Source: Nocardia veterana NBRC 100344
GTDB taxonomy: Bacteria; Actinomycetota; Actinomycetes; Mycobacteriales; Mycobacteriaceae
Assembly: GCF_000308855.1 (NCBI RefSeq)
Contig: NZ_BAGM01000135.1
Location: 1-63,277 of the forward strand
Direction: 5' to 3'
DNA: 63,277 nucleotides
Shown here: in pieces, positions 8,359-16,297 of the stretch
Layout: each line of letters opens with the position of its first letter
Position numbering within the stretch: the first letter of the stretch is position 1
Notes under the pieces: model-generated
What the model was told of the DNA's origin: nothing
Database searches by the model: none
What the model saw: the letters and a program-made list of their open reading frames with translations, nothing else
Made by a program: the position numbers and the translations under genes

Positions 8359-9354
8359 TCAGAATTCGCCCGCGACGGCCAGGACGGTACGACCGGAGTG
8401 GTGGCCGGTGCGGATGGCGTTCAGGACCGACGCGGCCTCGGTGACCGGTGCGATGTTCTCCAACGCCGAAAGATGCTGGGGCCGCAGATCCTTACCGAGC
8501 CGGGCCCACAACGCCCGGCGCCGGCCGATCGGGAAGTTGACCGAATCGATGCCGAGCAGACTGACACCGCGCAGGATGAACGGCATCACCGTGGTGGGCA
8601 ATTCGGTCCCGCCGGTCAGACCACTCACCGCCACCGCACCGCCGTACCGGATCGTGCTCAGGATGTGGGCGAGGGATTTGCCGCCCACGCTGTCGACCGC
8701 GGCCGCCCACTGGGCCTTACCCAACGGCCGAGGCTTGGCGTCCGGATCTTCCGGCAGGCGGCCGATGACCGCGGCCGCGCCGAGCGTCGACAACAACTCA
8801 CCGGCATCGGTCTTCCCCGTCGAGGCCGTGACCTCGAATCCGAGCCCGGACAGGATGTCGAGCGCGACGCTCCCGACGCCCCCGGTCGCTCCGGTCACCA
8901 GAACCGGACCATCGGCCGGGGCCAGCCCTCGGTCGAGCAGCGCTTGCACGCTGAGAGCAGCCGTGAAACCGGCCGTCCCCAGGGCCGCCGCCTCCCGGGT
9001 GCTCAACCCGTCGAGCTTGACCACCCATTCCGCGGGGACTCTGGCGTATTCGGCGAATCCGCCGTGGTGGGCGACACCGATCTCGTAACCGTGGGCGATC
9101 ACCTCGTCGCCGACGGCGAATTCCGGATCCTCCGAGGCGACCACCTCGCCGGTCAGGTCGATACCGGGGATGATCGGGTAGTTGCGCACCACGCCGCCAC
9201 GCGGTGTGATGGCGAGCCCGTCCTTGAAGTTCGCACTGGAATAGTGCACCTTGATCGTGACATTGCCGGGTCCGAGGTAATCCTCGCCGACCTCCTCACG
9301 GGTCAGAACCACGCCGTCGTCGGTCTCATGCGCAACCATCGCCTGGAACTGCAT
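8359..9354 (-). CDS. acuI: Acrylyl-CoA reductase-like MDR oxidoreductase (AcuI/YhdH family)
   Basis: A 331-residue NADPH-dependent medium-chain reductase. Members of the YhdH/AcuI group reduce acryloyl-CoA or similar activated double bonds. The N-terminal segment MQFQAMVAHETDDGVV aligns with the MQALLLEQ start of E. coli YhdH, which is why I choose 9354 over 9366. The family stretch SSANFKDGLAIT and the nucleotide motif VTGATGGVGSVALDIL are both present. No zinc ligands are seen. The next gene on the strand is a TetR regulator with an MFS exporter behind it, so the three may answer to one electrophilic or carbonyl compound. Confidence 0.85.
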   Translation of the reverse strand: MQFQAMVAHETDDGVVLTREEVGEDYLGPGNVTIKVHYSSANFKDGLAITPRGGVVRNYPIIPGIDLTGEVVASEDPEFAVGDEVIAHGYEIGVAHHGGFAEYARVPAEWVVKLDGLSTREAAALGTAGFTAALSVQALLDRGLAPADGPVLVTGATGGVGSVALDILSGLGFEVTASTGKTDAGELLSTLGAAAVIGRLPEDPDAKPRPLGKAQWAAAVDSVGGKSLAHILSTIRYGGAVAVSGLTGGTELPTTVMPFILRGVSLLGIDSVNFPIGRRRALWARLGKDLRPQHLSALENIAPVTEAASVLNAIRTGHHSGRTVLAVAGEF

Positions 9355-9448
9355 GAGTCCGAGCATAGGGGTGAGCGCAGTCCGGGGCCATCACCACGGC
9401 GCGCCCGCACCCCGTTCGCCGGGCGCCCGCCGGACCCGGCGGTTCCGG

Positions 9449-11365
9449 TCAGCGTTCGAAGGCCGCGACCCCGACGGGGCCGACCCCGATGCACACATCG
9501 GAACCCGGTGTGCGCGAACCGATTCGCAGCACGTCGCCCGCACCGACCAGATGGACGAATACGGTGTGCACCCCCGCCCGCACCGGTGCGACCACGGGTT
9601 CGCCGGTGCCGAGGGCCACCGAGATCCGGCCGTCCCGCCCGGCGAAGTAATTGATCTGGGCCGTCCAGCCCCGTTCCAGCATCGGCCCGTCCAACCACAG
9701 CGCCACCGGCTCCGGGCCGTCGATGCGGTAACCACAGCCGGGTTCGGGTCCGGCGAGGATGCGGCGGTTCCACCACACCGACGCGTCCACGAGCCTGCCG
9801 TCGTCGGTGAACATCCGCAGCCGCGGCGTCGAGTCACCGAACGCACCGGGCGGCGCCATCGGGCCGAGCACCTGCGAGACGAGGTTCTGCGGATGCGTCA
9901 TCGGCGTCAGTACTTCCCACGGCACCTCCTGCTCCAGGAGCGGGGCGCCGTCCCACTCGGCGAACGCGGCTCGGGCATTCGTCAGATAGGTGCGGGTGGG
10001 GCTGATCGTCCAGGACCGCGCGAAGGTCACCGTGGACCACAGGCTGCTCGCCGTGAACGCCACGGTCAGCGCGATCGCCACGGCCGCGCGCCGACGCCGC
10101 GCCCCCTCGGTGGACGAGCGAATGCCGGCACCGAGGGCGGTGGGTCGCCGGGCCGGAGCGACCAGGAGCAGGGCGACGACCGCGGCCAGCACCACCGCCA
10201 CATCGGCCGGATAGCGCAGCGACTGCATGAGTTCGGCGGCGGTGTTCGGCCCACCACGGATCAGCACGATCGGAAGTTGAACCGCCAGCACATATCCCGC
10301 GAGCAGAATCCATACCGGCAGCACAGCGCGGCATCGGCGCGCGGTGATCAGCACGGCGGCCGCGAGGAGCAGCCAGGCAGGCACGACGGTCCACCCCGGC
10401 GGTGTGGCCCACGGGGTCGACGGCAGCCAGCGAGCCCACACCCAGGGACCACCCGCCAAGGTCGGAACGATCCCCAGCGACGTCGCGCTGTGCAGCAGCC
10501 GCCGGGCTCCGGCCAGGCTGGTGTCGACGGCGATGCGATCGACCACGGTCAGGTAGATCGCGGCCCAGATCGCCAGCACCACCGCCGAGCCGATCCACAA
10601 CCTCGCACCGGCACGCGCCACCGTCCGCAGCGGGGACCGGGCACTCGATGCGCCGGCGCCCGGCTCGGTATCGCCGGACTCCGGCACGGGGCGCGGGGTC
10701 CGATCGCGCAGATATCGGACCAGGACCGCGACGGCGAAGGCGACGAACGGCACCACCACCGCCTTCTCGAAGAACAGCAGCCCGACCACCAGCGCGGCGA
10801 GCCCGGAGATCGCATACCGAGTACGGCCGGTCCGGACCAGCAGCACCGCATCGGCGGTCACCCAGGCCAGCGCGAATTGCAGCGGCAACGCGTTCAACGC
10901 GGCCGCCCACCAGGCGAAGGCGGGCAGCGTCAGCGGACAGAACAGGTAGCCCGCCAGCGGAATCAGCAGCGACCAGCCGACCCGGCCGCGGACGGTGCTC
11001 ATCAGCACGAACACCATCCGCAACACCGACACCGATGCCACGAGTTGCAGCACCAGCATGGTCACCACCGGCCCGGCCCACCGCAACGGCGCGATCGCCG
11101 TCACCAGCCAGGCGGTGGCGAAGGCCATCGGCATGAAATGACCGTCGTGGTCGTAGAGCAGCAGATCCGGCGACCAGAGCGGATACCGGCCGGCCCGGCC
11201 GACCAGGATCAGATCGTCCCAGTAGAAATAGCCGCGCCCGGCCACCCACCCGCGAATCGCGAGTTGCGTGACGATCATCAGCATCGCGACCGACAGGACC
11301 GCAGGCAGCACGCGCCGCGTCCGGACCCGACCCACCCAGCGGGCGAAGCCGGGCGCGGAGAACAT
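9449..11365 (-). CDS. Polytopic membrane protein, GT-C glycosyltransferase-like
   Basis: A 638-residue integral membrane protein. After a basic N-terminus come about 10-12 hydrophobic helices up to about residue 430, then a soluble C-terminal domain of about 200 residues. The first extracytoplasmic loop has an acidic pair in YFYWDDLILVGRAG, near residue 51. GT-C enzymes such as mycobacterial arabinosyl- and mannosyltransferases carry an acidic motif in that loop, so a polyprenyl-phosphate-sugar-dependent transferase is possible but unproven. The C-terminal domain is rich in beta-prone sequence and may bind carbohydrate. It stands alone on its strand; no sugar-pathway genes are adjacent. Confidence 0.75.
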   Translation of the reverse strand: MFSAPGFARWVGRVRTRRVLPAVLSVAMLMIVTQLAIRGWVAGRGYFYWDDLILVGRAGRYPLWSPDLLLYDHDGHFMPMAFATAWLVTAIAPLRWAGPVVTMLVLQLVASVSVLRMVFVLMSTVRGRVGWSLLIPLAGYLFCPLTLPAFAWWAAALNALPLQFALAWVTADAVLLVRTGRTRYAISGLAALVVGLLFFEKAVVVPFVAFAVAVLVRYLRDRTPRPVPESGDTEPGAGASSARSPLRTVARAGARLWIGSAVVLAIWAAIYLTVVDRIAVDTSLAGARRLLHSATSLGIVPTLAGGPWVWARWLPSTPWATPPGWTVVPAWLLLAAAVLITARRCRAVLPVWILLAGYVLAVQLPIVLIRGGPNTAAELMQSLRYPADVAVVLAAVVALLLVAPARRPTALGAGIRSSTEGARRRRAAVAIALTVAFTASSLWSTVTFARSWTISPTRTYLTNARAAFAEWDGAPLLEQEVPWEVLTPMTHPQNLVSQVLGPMAPPGAFGDSTPRLRMFTDDGRLVDASVWWNRRILAGPEPGCGYRIDGPEPVALWLDGPMLERGWTAQINYFAGRDGRISVALGTGEPVVAPVRAGVHTVFVHLVGAGDVLRIGSRTPGSDVCIGVGPVGVAAFER

Positions 11366-11421
11366 GGCACCCCACCCTAGTGGCGTGCCGTGGGGCGTGC
11401 TCGGGACGACGGGTCAGGCCC

Positions 11422-12207
11422 TCACTCGAAAACCGGTGCGCGCTTGCCGAGGAAGGCCGCGATCCCTTCGACGCCGTCGGGCGAATCGGCACAGGCGGAG
11501 ATGAACGCCGCCTCCCGCGCGGTTTGCTCCTCCAGGTTGTGCGAGGAGCTGACCAGCAGCAGCTTCTTCACGCTCGCATTGGAATGCCGCGGCCCGGAGC
11601 CGAATTCGGCGGCCAATTCGTCGACCGCGGTGGCGAGGTCGGCGTCGGGCACCACCCGATGCACCAGATTCCACTCCAGCGCCTCGGCGGCCGACAGCGT
11701 GCGGTTGGTGAACATCAGCTCCTGGGTGCGGCGCAGGCCGATCAGACGCGGAAGGTAGTACGACGCGCCGCCGTCCGGGCTGAGTCCGGCGCGGGTGTAG
11801 GCCATGGTGAAGGCCGCCGACTCGGCCGCGACCACCAGATCACCCGCCATCGCGAGACTGAATCCAGCACCGGCGGCGACACCGTTGACGGCGACGAGCA
11901 GCAGCGCATCCATGCGGGCGAACGACGACAGGGCCTCGTGCAGATCGTCGGCCAGACCCTTGACGTAGTGTCCGGCGCCGCCCTCCTGCGCAGCCATCGC
12001 CTTCAGATCGCCACCGGCGGAGAAGAACTTTCCGGCACCGGTGAGTACGACGACCTTCAATGCCGGATCGTCCACGCACTGCCCGGCGATCTCGGCCAGT
12101 TCCCGGCCGAGGACGTGGTCGATTCCGTTGGCGGCCTTGGGCCGGTTCAGCGTGATCCGGGCGATCGGGCCGGTTCGCTCGAAGATGATCGTCTCGTACT
12201 CGCTCAT
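11422..12207 (-). CDS. Enoyl-CoA hydratase/isomerase family, PaaG-like
   Basis: A 261-residue crotonase-fold enzyme. The oxyanion-hole segments are SAGGDLKAMA near residue 63 and NGVAAGAGFSLAMAGD near 108. The two catalytic glutamates of true hydratases (rat ECH Glu144 and Glu164) are replaced by Phe and Tyr. An Asp in LSPDGG (residue 145) is kept, as in PaaG-type enoyl-CoA isomerases, so double-bond isomerisation in fatty-acid or aromatic degradation is more likely than hydration. The start at 12207 (MSEYETIIF) has AAAGG 6 bases upstream. The frame stays open far upstream but there runs through dinB on the opposite register. No other beta-oxidation genes are adjacent. Confidence 0.87.
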   Translation of the reverse strand: MSEYETIIFERTGPIARITLNRPKAANGIDHVLGRELAEIAGQCVDDPALKVVVLTGAGKFFSAGGDLKAMAAQEGGAGHYVKGLADDLHEALSSFARMDALLLVAVNGVAAGAGFSLAMAGDLVVAAESAAFTMAYTRAGLSPDGGASYYLPRLIGLRRTQELMFTNRTLSAAEALEWNLVHRVVPDADLATAVDELAAEFGSGPRHSNASVKKLLLVSSSHNLEEQTAREAAFISACADSPDGVEGIAAFLGKRAPVFE

Positions 12208-12290
12208 GAGCTGCCTTTCGGTCGAGTCTGCGCGCTCAGCATGGCAAACCGCCACGCCGGGCGTGACGCCGCCACCGTCGCCAGACATAT

Positions 12291-12323
12291 CCGGCCGCCG
12301 CCATCGGAAACTCCGACGGCCGG
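12291..12323 (-). terminator. Possible terminator after dinB
   Basis: CCGGCCG (12291-12297) and CGGCCGG (12317-12323) form a 7-bp stem directly after the dinB stop codon, with an inner TCGG/CCGA pairing in the loop. It is weaker than the other hairpins in the window. Confidence 0.35.
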
Positions 12324-13412
12324 TTACAACGGGACCAGCTCCAGCCGCACCCCGAGTAATCGGACCGGGCGATCCAGTTCGAACCGGTCCATCACCTCGA
12401 GCGCGGTCGCGACGATCACCTCGGCATCGATCGTCGGTTCGGGCAGCTTCTGCTGTTTGGTCCGGGTATAGAAGGTGTTGGTACGCACGGTGACTCCCAC
12501 CCGGGTGCCGACCCGGCCCGCCGCCGCCATCTCCTCGGCCACCTCGCGCGCCAGCCGCGCCACCTGGGCGCGAATCTCCTCCCGCTCGGTCAGATCGTGT
12601 GGGAACGTCTCGGACTTGCTGCGGCCCACCGGGATTCGAGGCTCGGTGACCACCTCGGTATCGCCGGCGCCGTGGCCGAGTACCCACAGATAGGGACCGG
12701 TCGTCGGGCCGAATTCCGCGGCGAGAACGGCGCGATCGGCCGCGGCGAGTTCGGCTACGGTGTTGATGCCGAGCGCCGCCATGCGCGCCGCGATGCGATT
12801 GCCGATACCCCACAGCGCGCTCGTGGGCCGGTCCGCCATCAGCTCGTTCCAGTTCTCGGCGGTGAGCCGGAAGATGCCGGCAGCCGGGTGTTCGGCCGGT
12901 GCGGGTTCCGGTCCGTCCCTTCCTTTTCCGACGGATTTGGCGAATCCGGTCGCCAGTTTCGCGCGAAGTTTGTTGTCGCCGACGCCGATCGAACAGGTGA
13001 GATTCAATTCCGCCACGGCACTGCGTATTTCGCGGGCCAGTTGCTCCGGATCGTCGGTGTCGGCGGCGAGGAAGGCCTCGTCCCAGCCGAGGACCTCGAC
13101 CCGCACGGGAAAGCTTCGCAGCACGTTCATGACCTCGTCGGAGGCCTCCTCGTAGGTGGCCATGTCCAGCGGCAGAAATACGCCGTCCGGGCATTTGCGC
13201 AGGGCCGTGCGCAGCGGCATACCGGCCCGCACCCCGAAGCCGCGCGCCGGATACGAGGCGCAGGTGACGACCTTGCGGGGCTCGTTGGGGTCGCCGTTGC
13301 CGCCGACGATCACGGGCTGCCCGCGCAGCTCGGGATGGCGGCGGAACTCCACCGCCGCCTGGAATTGGTCGAGGTCGACATGCAATATCCACCTGGCCAC
13401 GAGTCCGTTCAT
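12324..13412 (-). CDS. dinB2: DNA polymerase IV, DinB2 type
   Basis: A 362-residue Y-family translesion polymerase. The metal ligands are in HVDLDQF (Asp13) and GWDEAF (Asp111/Glu112); palm, fingers and thumb follow (SIGVGDNKLRAKLAT, then the HhH-like ALWGIGNRIAARM), and the little-finger domain runs to the end. The GWDEAF form, in place of SxDEAxLD, and the lack of a C-terminal clamp-binding tail match mycobacterial DinB2 and not DinB1. The steric-gate position, an aromatic residue in most DinB proteins and Leu14 in M. smegmatis DinB2, is Gln18 here. Start is uncertain: 13412 (MNGLVARW) is taken as closest to the conserved strand; 13430 (MSAPCG) is equally open. It is divergent from a TetR/thioesterase pair with only 78 bases between. 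Confidence 0.88.
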   Translation of the reverse strand: MNGLVARWILHVDLDQFQAAVEFRRHPELRGQPVIVGGNGDPNEPRKVVTCASYPARGFGVRAGMPLRTALRKCPDGVFLPLDMATYEEASDEVMNVLRSFPVRVEVLGWDEAFLAADTDDPEQLAREIRSAVAELNLTCSIGVGDNKLRAKLATGFAKSVGKGRDGPEPAPAEHPAAGIFRLTAENWNELMADRPTSALWGIGNRIAARMAALGINTVAELAAADRAVLAAEFGPTTGPYLWVLGHGAGDTEVVTEPRIPVGRSKSETFPHDLTEREEIRAQVARLAREVAEEMAAAGRVGTRVGVTVRTNTFYTRTKQQKLPEPTIDAEVIVATALEVMDRFELDRPVRLLGVRLELVPL

Positions 13413-13455
13413 ACCGCACGGCGCCGACATCCGGACGAAGTTCGCAGGTAGACCC

Positions 13456-13487
13456 TTGCCCTTTCCCCAAAACAGAACTAGATTCTG
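13456..13487 (+). promoter_or_regulatory. Leaderless promoter with palindromic operator over the -10
   Basis: TTGCCC (13456-13461), a 17-base spacer and TAGATT (13479-13484, fitting TANNNT) are followed by six bases and then the ATG at 13491, so transcription would start at the start codon. The inverted repeat CAGAA-CTAGA-TTCTG (13473-13487) covers the -10. It is a good candidate operator for the TetR protein encoded immediately downstream. Confidence 0.6.
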
Positions 13488-13490
13488 GTC

Positions 13491-14048
13491 ATGAAGATTC
13501 GAGATCGGCTGCTGCTCGCCGCCGAGCGACAGTTCGCCGAGCGGGGGGCGCTCGAAGCCACATTGAGCCGGATCCGCGCCGATGCGGGCGCCAGCGTCGG
13601 CGCGCTGTATCACCACTTTCCCGACAAGGCCGACCTGTATCGCCAGGTATGGGCCAATGCGCTGGCCGACTACCAGCGCCATTTCTGGGCGAGCATCGCC
13701 GACAGCGCCGACGCGCGCACCGGCGTCGTCGCGGGAGTGACCGAACATCTGCGCTGGGTCACCGAACATCAGTACCGCGCAACGGTTCTCATGTCGCCGC
13801 GGCCGCCCGGGGTGCGCGACAGCGACAGCAATCGCGAGTTCCTGCTGTCGGTGGCCCGTTGGTGGCGCACTCATGCCCGCTACGGCGCGGTCCGGGATCT
13901 GGAATTCGACCTGCTGTACGCGCTCTGGCTCGGGCCGGCGCAGGAGTACTCGCGGCAGTGGGTCGGCGGCAATATCCGCACCGCGCCGCTCGATATCGCT
14001 CCGGAATTGGCCGCCGCGGCCTGGGCATCGCTGCGGGCCGACGGATGA
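13491..14048 (+). CDS. TetR-family regulator
   Basis: A 185-residue regulator. The HTH is in residues 5-50, with SRIRADAGASVGALYHHFPDKADLY as its core. The C-terminal ligand domain is short and has no recognised subfamily. No ribosome-binding site is visible before the ATG, but a -10-like TAGATT ends 6 bases upstream, consistent with a leaderless transcript. A downstream PaaI-like thioesterase gene follows and its alternative ATG overlaps this stop, so the two are probably one operon. A palindrome over the -10 suggests autorepression. Confidence 0.88.
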   Translation: MKIRDRLLLAAERQFAERGALEATLSRIRADAGASVGALYHHFPDKADLYRQVWANALADYQRHFWASIADSADARTGVVAGVTEHLRWVTEHQYRATVLMSPRPPGVRDSDSNREFLLSVARWWRTHARYGAVRDLEFDLLYALWLGPAQEYSRQWVGGNIRTAPLDIAPELAAAAWASLRADG

Positions 14049-14077
14049 CCACAGTTCGACGAATCGAGGACGGGACA

Positions 14078-14560
14078 ATGCACCATTCGGCGGACGCACT
14101 CACACTCGAGCAGGCCCGCGCGGTGCTCGCCGCGCAGCCCTTCGCCCGGCACGTCGGAACCGAGATCACCGAATTCGCCGATGGGGCGGCGACTCTGGTG
14201 GTCGAGGTGAGCATCGAGCATGCCCAGCAGTTCGGCTTCGTGCACGGCGGGGTGCTGGCGTATCTGGCCGACAACGCACTCACCTTCGCCGCCGGATCGG
14301 CGCTCGGGCCGAACGTGCTGACCGGCGGATTCACCGTCACCTATCTGCGTCCGGCGCGCGGCGGCCGCCTGCGCGCCCGGGCCACGGTCACCGACGCGAC
14401 CCGGCGCCAGGCCGTCGCTCGCTGCGAGATCTATTGCGAGACCGAGGGTTCCAGCACGCTCTGCGCGGTGGCACAGGGCACCGTGCGCGTGGTCGAGCGG
14501 ACGCTGCCGAGCAACGGATCATCGGCGGACGCACGGGCGCCGGAACCTGCGCACCGGTAG
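14078..14560 (+). CDS. PaaI-family hotdog thioesterase
   Basis: A 160-residue hotdog-fold protein expected to hydrolyse acyl-CoA thioesters, often phenylacetyl- or other aromatic-CoA. The central helix carries FGFVHGGVLAYLADNALTFAAG, with the HGG and acidic residues of the PaaI active site, and the strand GGFTVTYLRPARGGRLRARATV follows. The start at 14078 is chosen for GAGGA (14066-14070) upstream; an in-frame ATG at 14045 overlaps the stop of the TetR gene by 4 bases and would add 11 residues. The last ~15 residues (SNGSSADARAPEPAHR) look disordered. It is probably controlled by the preceding TetR. Confidence 0.85.
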   Translation: MHHSADALTLEQARAVLAAQPFARHVGTEITEFADGAATLVVEVSIEHAQQFGFVHGGVLAYLADNALTFAAGSALGPNVLTGGFTVTYLRPARGGRLRARATVTDATRRQAVARCEIYCETEGSSTLCAVAQGTVRVVERTLPSNGSSADARAPEPAHR

Positions 14561-14627
14561 CGACCGCGCGGTCCGGGCCGGCACCCGGACGTAGGATTTT
14601 CGGCATCACGACCAAGAGGATGCGCCG

Positions 14628-15245
14628 ATGACCGAATCCCCGGACCACAGCCCGGACCTCGACCGCGATCGCCCGGCACCCGCGGTACGCATCACCGACC
14701 ACGAACGCGCGCAGGTGGAGCGGCTGCTACAGCTGGCCCTGGCCGACGGCTCCCTCGACCTCGCCGAACTCGACCGGCGCCTGGCCGCCGCCTACGCCGC
14801 GCGCAGCCACGACGAACTCGCCGCGGTGACCGCCGACCTGCCGGTGGCCGCCGCGCGCGAACCCTTGGTGCTCAACACCGTGAGCGGTTCGCTGCGCAAG
14901 GACGGCCGGTGGGTCGTACCCGCCGAGATCACCGTCGCCGCGGTCTCGGGATCGGTGCGACTGGATTTCACCGAGGCGATCTGCCCGCATACGGTCGTGC
15001 AGCTACATCTCGGAATCGCTTCCGGCAATGTGCGATTGACGGTTCCACGCGGCTGGCAGGTGGATCTCGACGGGGTGGCCTTCGTCAGCGGGAGCCCCAG
15101 GAACCGGGTGACCGAGCCGCCGCTCCCCGGCTGCCCGACGCTACGCGTCGACGGTTCGGTCACCTCCGGTTCCGTCCGCGCCGAGTATGCGAAGCCACCC
15201 CGCCGCTCGTTCTGGGCCTGGTTGCGGCGCCGCCCGCGGCGCTGA
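14628..15245 (+). CDS. DUF1707 domain protein
   Basis: A 205-residue protein with an N-terminal DUF1707 (SHOCT-like) domain at about residues 22-75 (RITDHERAQVERLLQLALAD and DLAELDRRLAAAYAARSHDEL). A beta-rich domain follows in which the phrase SGS recurs (NTVSGSLRKDG, AVSGSVRLDF, IASGNVRLTV, VTSGSVRAEY), suggesting a repeating beta-strand fold of the kind seen in DUF4097 or LiaF-type cell-envelope stress proteins. The C-terminus is short and basic (FWAWLRRRPRR), perhaps membrane-contacting. No signal peptide or clear transmembrane helix. Function unknown. It ends 11 bases before the convergent marR gene. Confidence 0.82.
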   Translation: MTESPDHSPDLDRDRPAPAVRITDHERAQVERLLQLALADGSLDLAELDRRLAAAYAARSHDELAAVTADLPVAAAREPLVLNTVSGSLRKDGRWVVPAEITVAAVSGSVRLDFTEAICPHTVVQLHLGIASGNVRLTVPRGWQVDLDGVAFVSGSPRNRVTEPPLPGCPTLRVDGSVTSGSVRAEYAKPPRRSFWAWLRRRPRR

Positions 15246-15256
15246 CCGATACGGCG

Positions 15257-15712
15257 TCAGGGCGCGGATACGGCTTCCTCGTAGGCACGCAACGTCGAGA
15301 TGACGAGGGCGCGCTGCTCGGCCGTCAACGGGCCCAGCGCGGCACGCCACCCGCGGTCGGCGCCACCGAGCCAGGCCGAGACCGCCGCTCGGTGGGCGTC
15401 GGCGATGGTGACGAGGGTGCGCCTGCGGTCGGTGTCGTCGCTTCGCCGGTCCAGGACGCCCTGGCGGCTGAGGTCGGCGACCATCAGGCTCACGGTGGTC
15501 GGCGCCACCTCCAGGCGCTGTGCCAGCTCGTTCACCGTCAACGGCCCGTCGAACAGCACGTAGGTCAGCAGCGACAGGTGGCGCGGCGCCAGGTCGAACG
15601 ACCGCAACGCCGCCGGCACGGGCATGCGCTTGGCACGTCCGACCAACCGGGGCATCAGCAGCACCATGGCTCGAACGCTGTCGTCCAGCGACAGACCGGG
15701 CTCCGTTGACAT
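15257..15712 (-). CDS. MarR-family transcriptional regulator
   Basis: A 151-residue winged-helix regulator. The recognition region is LTVNELAQRLEVAPTTVSLMVADLSRQGVLDRR with wing DDTDRRRTLVTI. The ATG at 15712 has GAGAGAAAGG directly upstream; the frame stays open to 15817 but that would run into the neighbouring leader. The gene is divergent from a 131-residue protein of unknown function, and the 104-base gap holds a perfect inverted repeat with TTGC/GCAA arms, typical of MarR sites. The simplest model is that it represses both itself and the neighbour. No cysteine in an OhrR-like position was seen. Confidence 0.88.
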   Translation of the reverse strand: MSTEPGLSLDDSVRAMVLLMPRLVGRAKRMPVPAALRSFDLAPRHLSLLTYVLFDGPLTVNELAQRLEVAPTTVSLMVADLSRQGVLDRRSDDTDRRRTLVTIADAHRAAVSAWLGGADRGWRAALGPLTAEQRALVISTLRAYEEAVSAP

Positions 15713-15733
15713 ACCTTTCTCTCCAAAATATCT

Positions 15734-15748
15734 TTGCTTACAAAGCAA
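15734..15748. promoter_or_regulatory. Candidate MarR operator
   Basis: TTGCTT-ACA-AAGCAA is a perfect 6-3-6 inverted repeat in the gap between the divergent marR gene and the 131-residue gene. It starts 21 bases upstream of the marR ATG. Confidence 0.65.
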
Positions 15749-15816
15749 TTTCTCGAATCCGGCCCTCATGGTCCCATGCGACTCGGCGAGGGCCGTCCCT
15801 TGCCGAGGAGAGAGCA

Positions 15817-16212
15817 ATGCCCGAATCCGATGTCCGCCCTCGGGCGCTGACCGTGGGGTTACACCCGAAAGCCCTGGACTACAGCCGCTTCCCCGATCTG
15901 GACGAGGCGCAACTGACCGCCCGGATCGACGCCGCGAACGCCGCCCTGCACGACACCGAATTCGAGATCACCCCGCTGCTGGTCGGCACATCGCCCACGG
16001 AAGCCGAGACCGAAATCCGGGCCCTGCTCGGTAACCGGCGATTCGATCTGGTCATGATCGGCGGAGCGATCCGAGCCTTCCCCGAGCACACCGAGCTGTT
16101 CGAGCACATCGTCAATGCCGTGGTCGAGACGGATCCGGCAATTCGACTGTGTTTCAACACCTCTCCCGAGACCACCCACGACGCCCTCCGCCGCGGCCGG
16201 GCCCGGCTGTGA
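15817..16212 (+). CDS. Hypothetical protein, Rossmann-like, 131 residues
   Basis: Not a family I can name. The sequence alternates strands and helices (TVGLHPKALDYSRFPDLDEA, then ITPLLVGTSPTEAETEIRALL, then FDLVMIGGAIRAFPEHTELFEHIVNAVVE) and ends in an IRLCFNTSPETTHDALRR segment, which resembles a small flavodoxin-like or Rossmann fold. The ATG at 15817 has GAGGAGAGAG close upstream. It is divergent from a MarR regulator and their shared gap holds a palindromic operator, so it is probably inducible by the signal that regulator senses. It converges on lon, with a strong hairpin between. Confidence 0.75.
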   Translation: MPESDVRPRALTVGLHPKALDYSRFPDLDEAQLTARIDAANAALHDTEFEITPLLVGTSPTEAETEIRALLGNRRFDLVMIGGAIRAFPEHTELFEHIVNAVVETDPAIRLCFNTSPETTHDALRRGRARL

Positions 16213-16252
16213 ATTCGACATCGACGCCCCGCCGAACGGGCCGTACCCACGG

Positions 16253-16289
16253 CGAAGGGGTCGTACATCCGCGATGTACGACCCCTTCG
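16253..16289. terminator. Strong hairpin between convergent genes
   Basis: A 16-bp perfect stem (CGAAGGGGTCGTACAT, 16253-16268, with its complement 16274-16289) closes a 5-base loop CCGCG. It lies between the ends of the 131-residue gene and lon, and there is no T-run. Confidence 0.75.
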
Positions 16290-16297
16290 ATGCGAAA

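Noticed and set aside
9353..11380. 675-codon open frame on the plus strand opposite the GT-C-like gene
   Set aside because: It is an antisense shadow in GC-rich DNA, with an extreme Arg/Gly/His bias and no start context.
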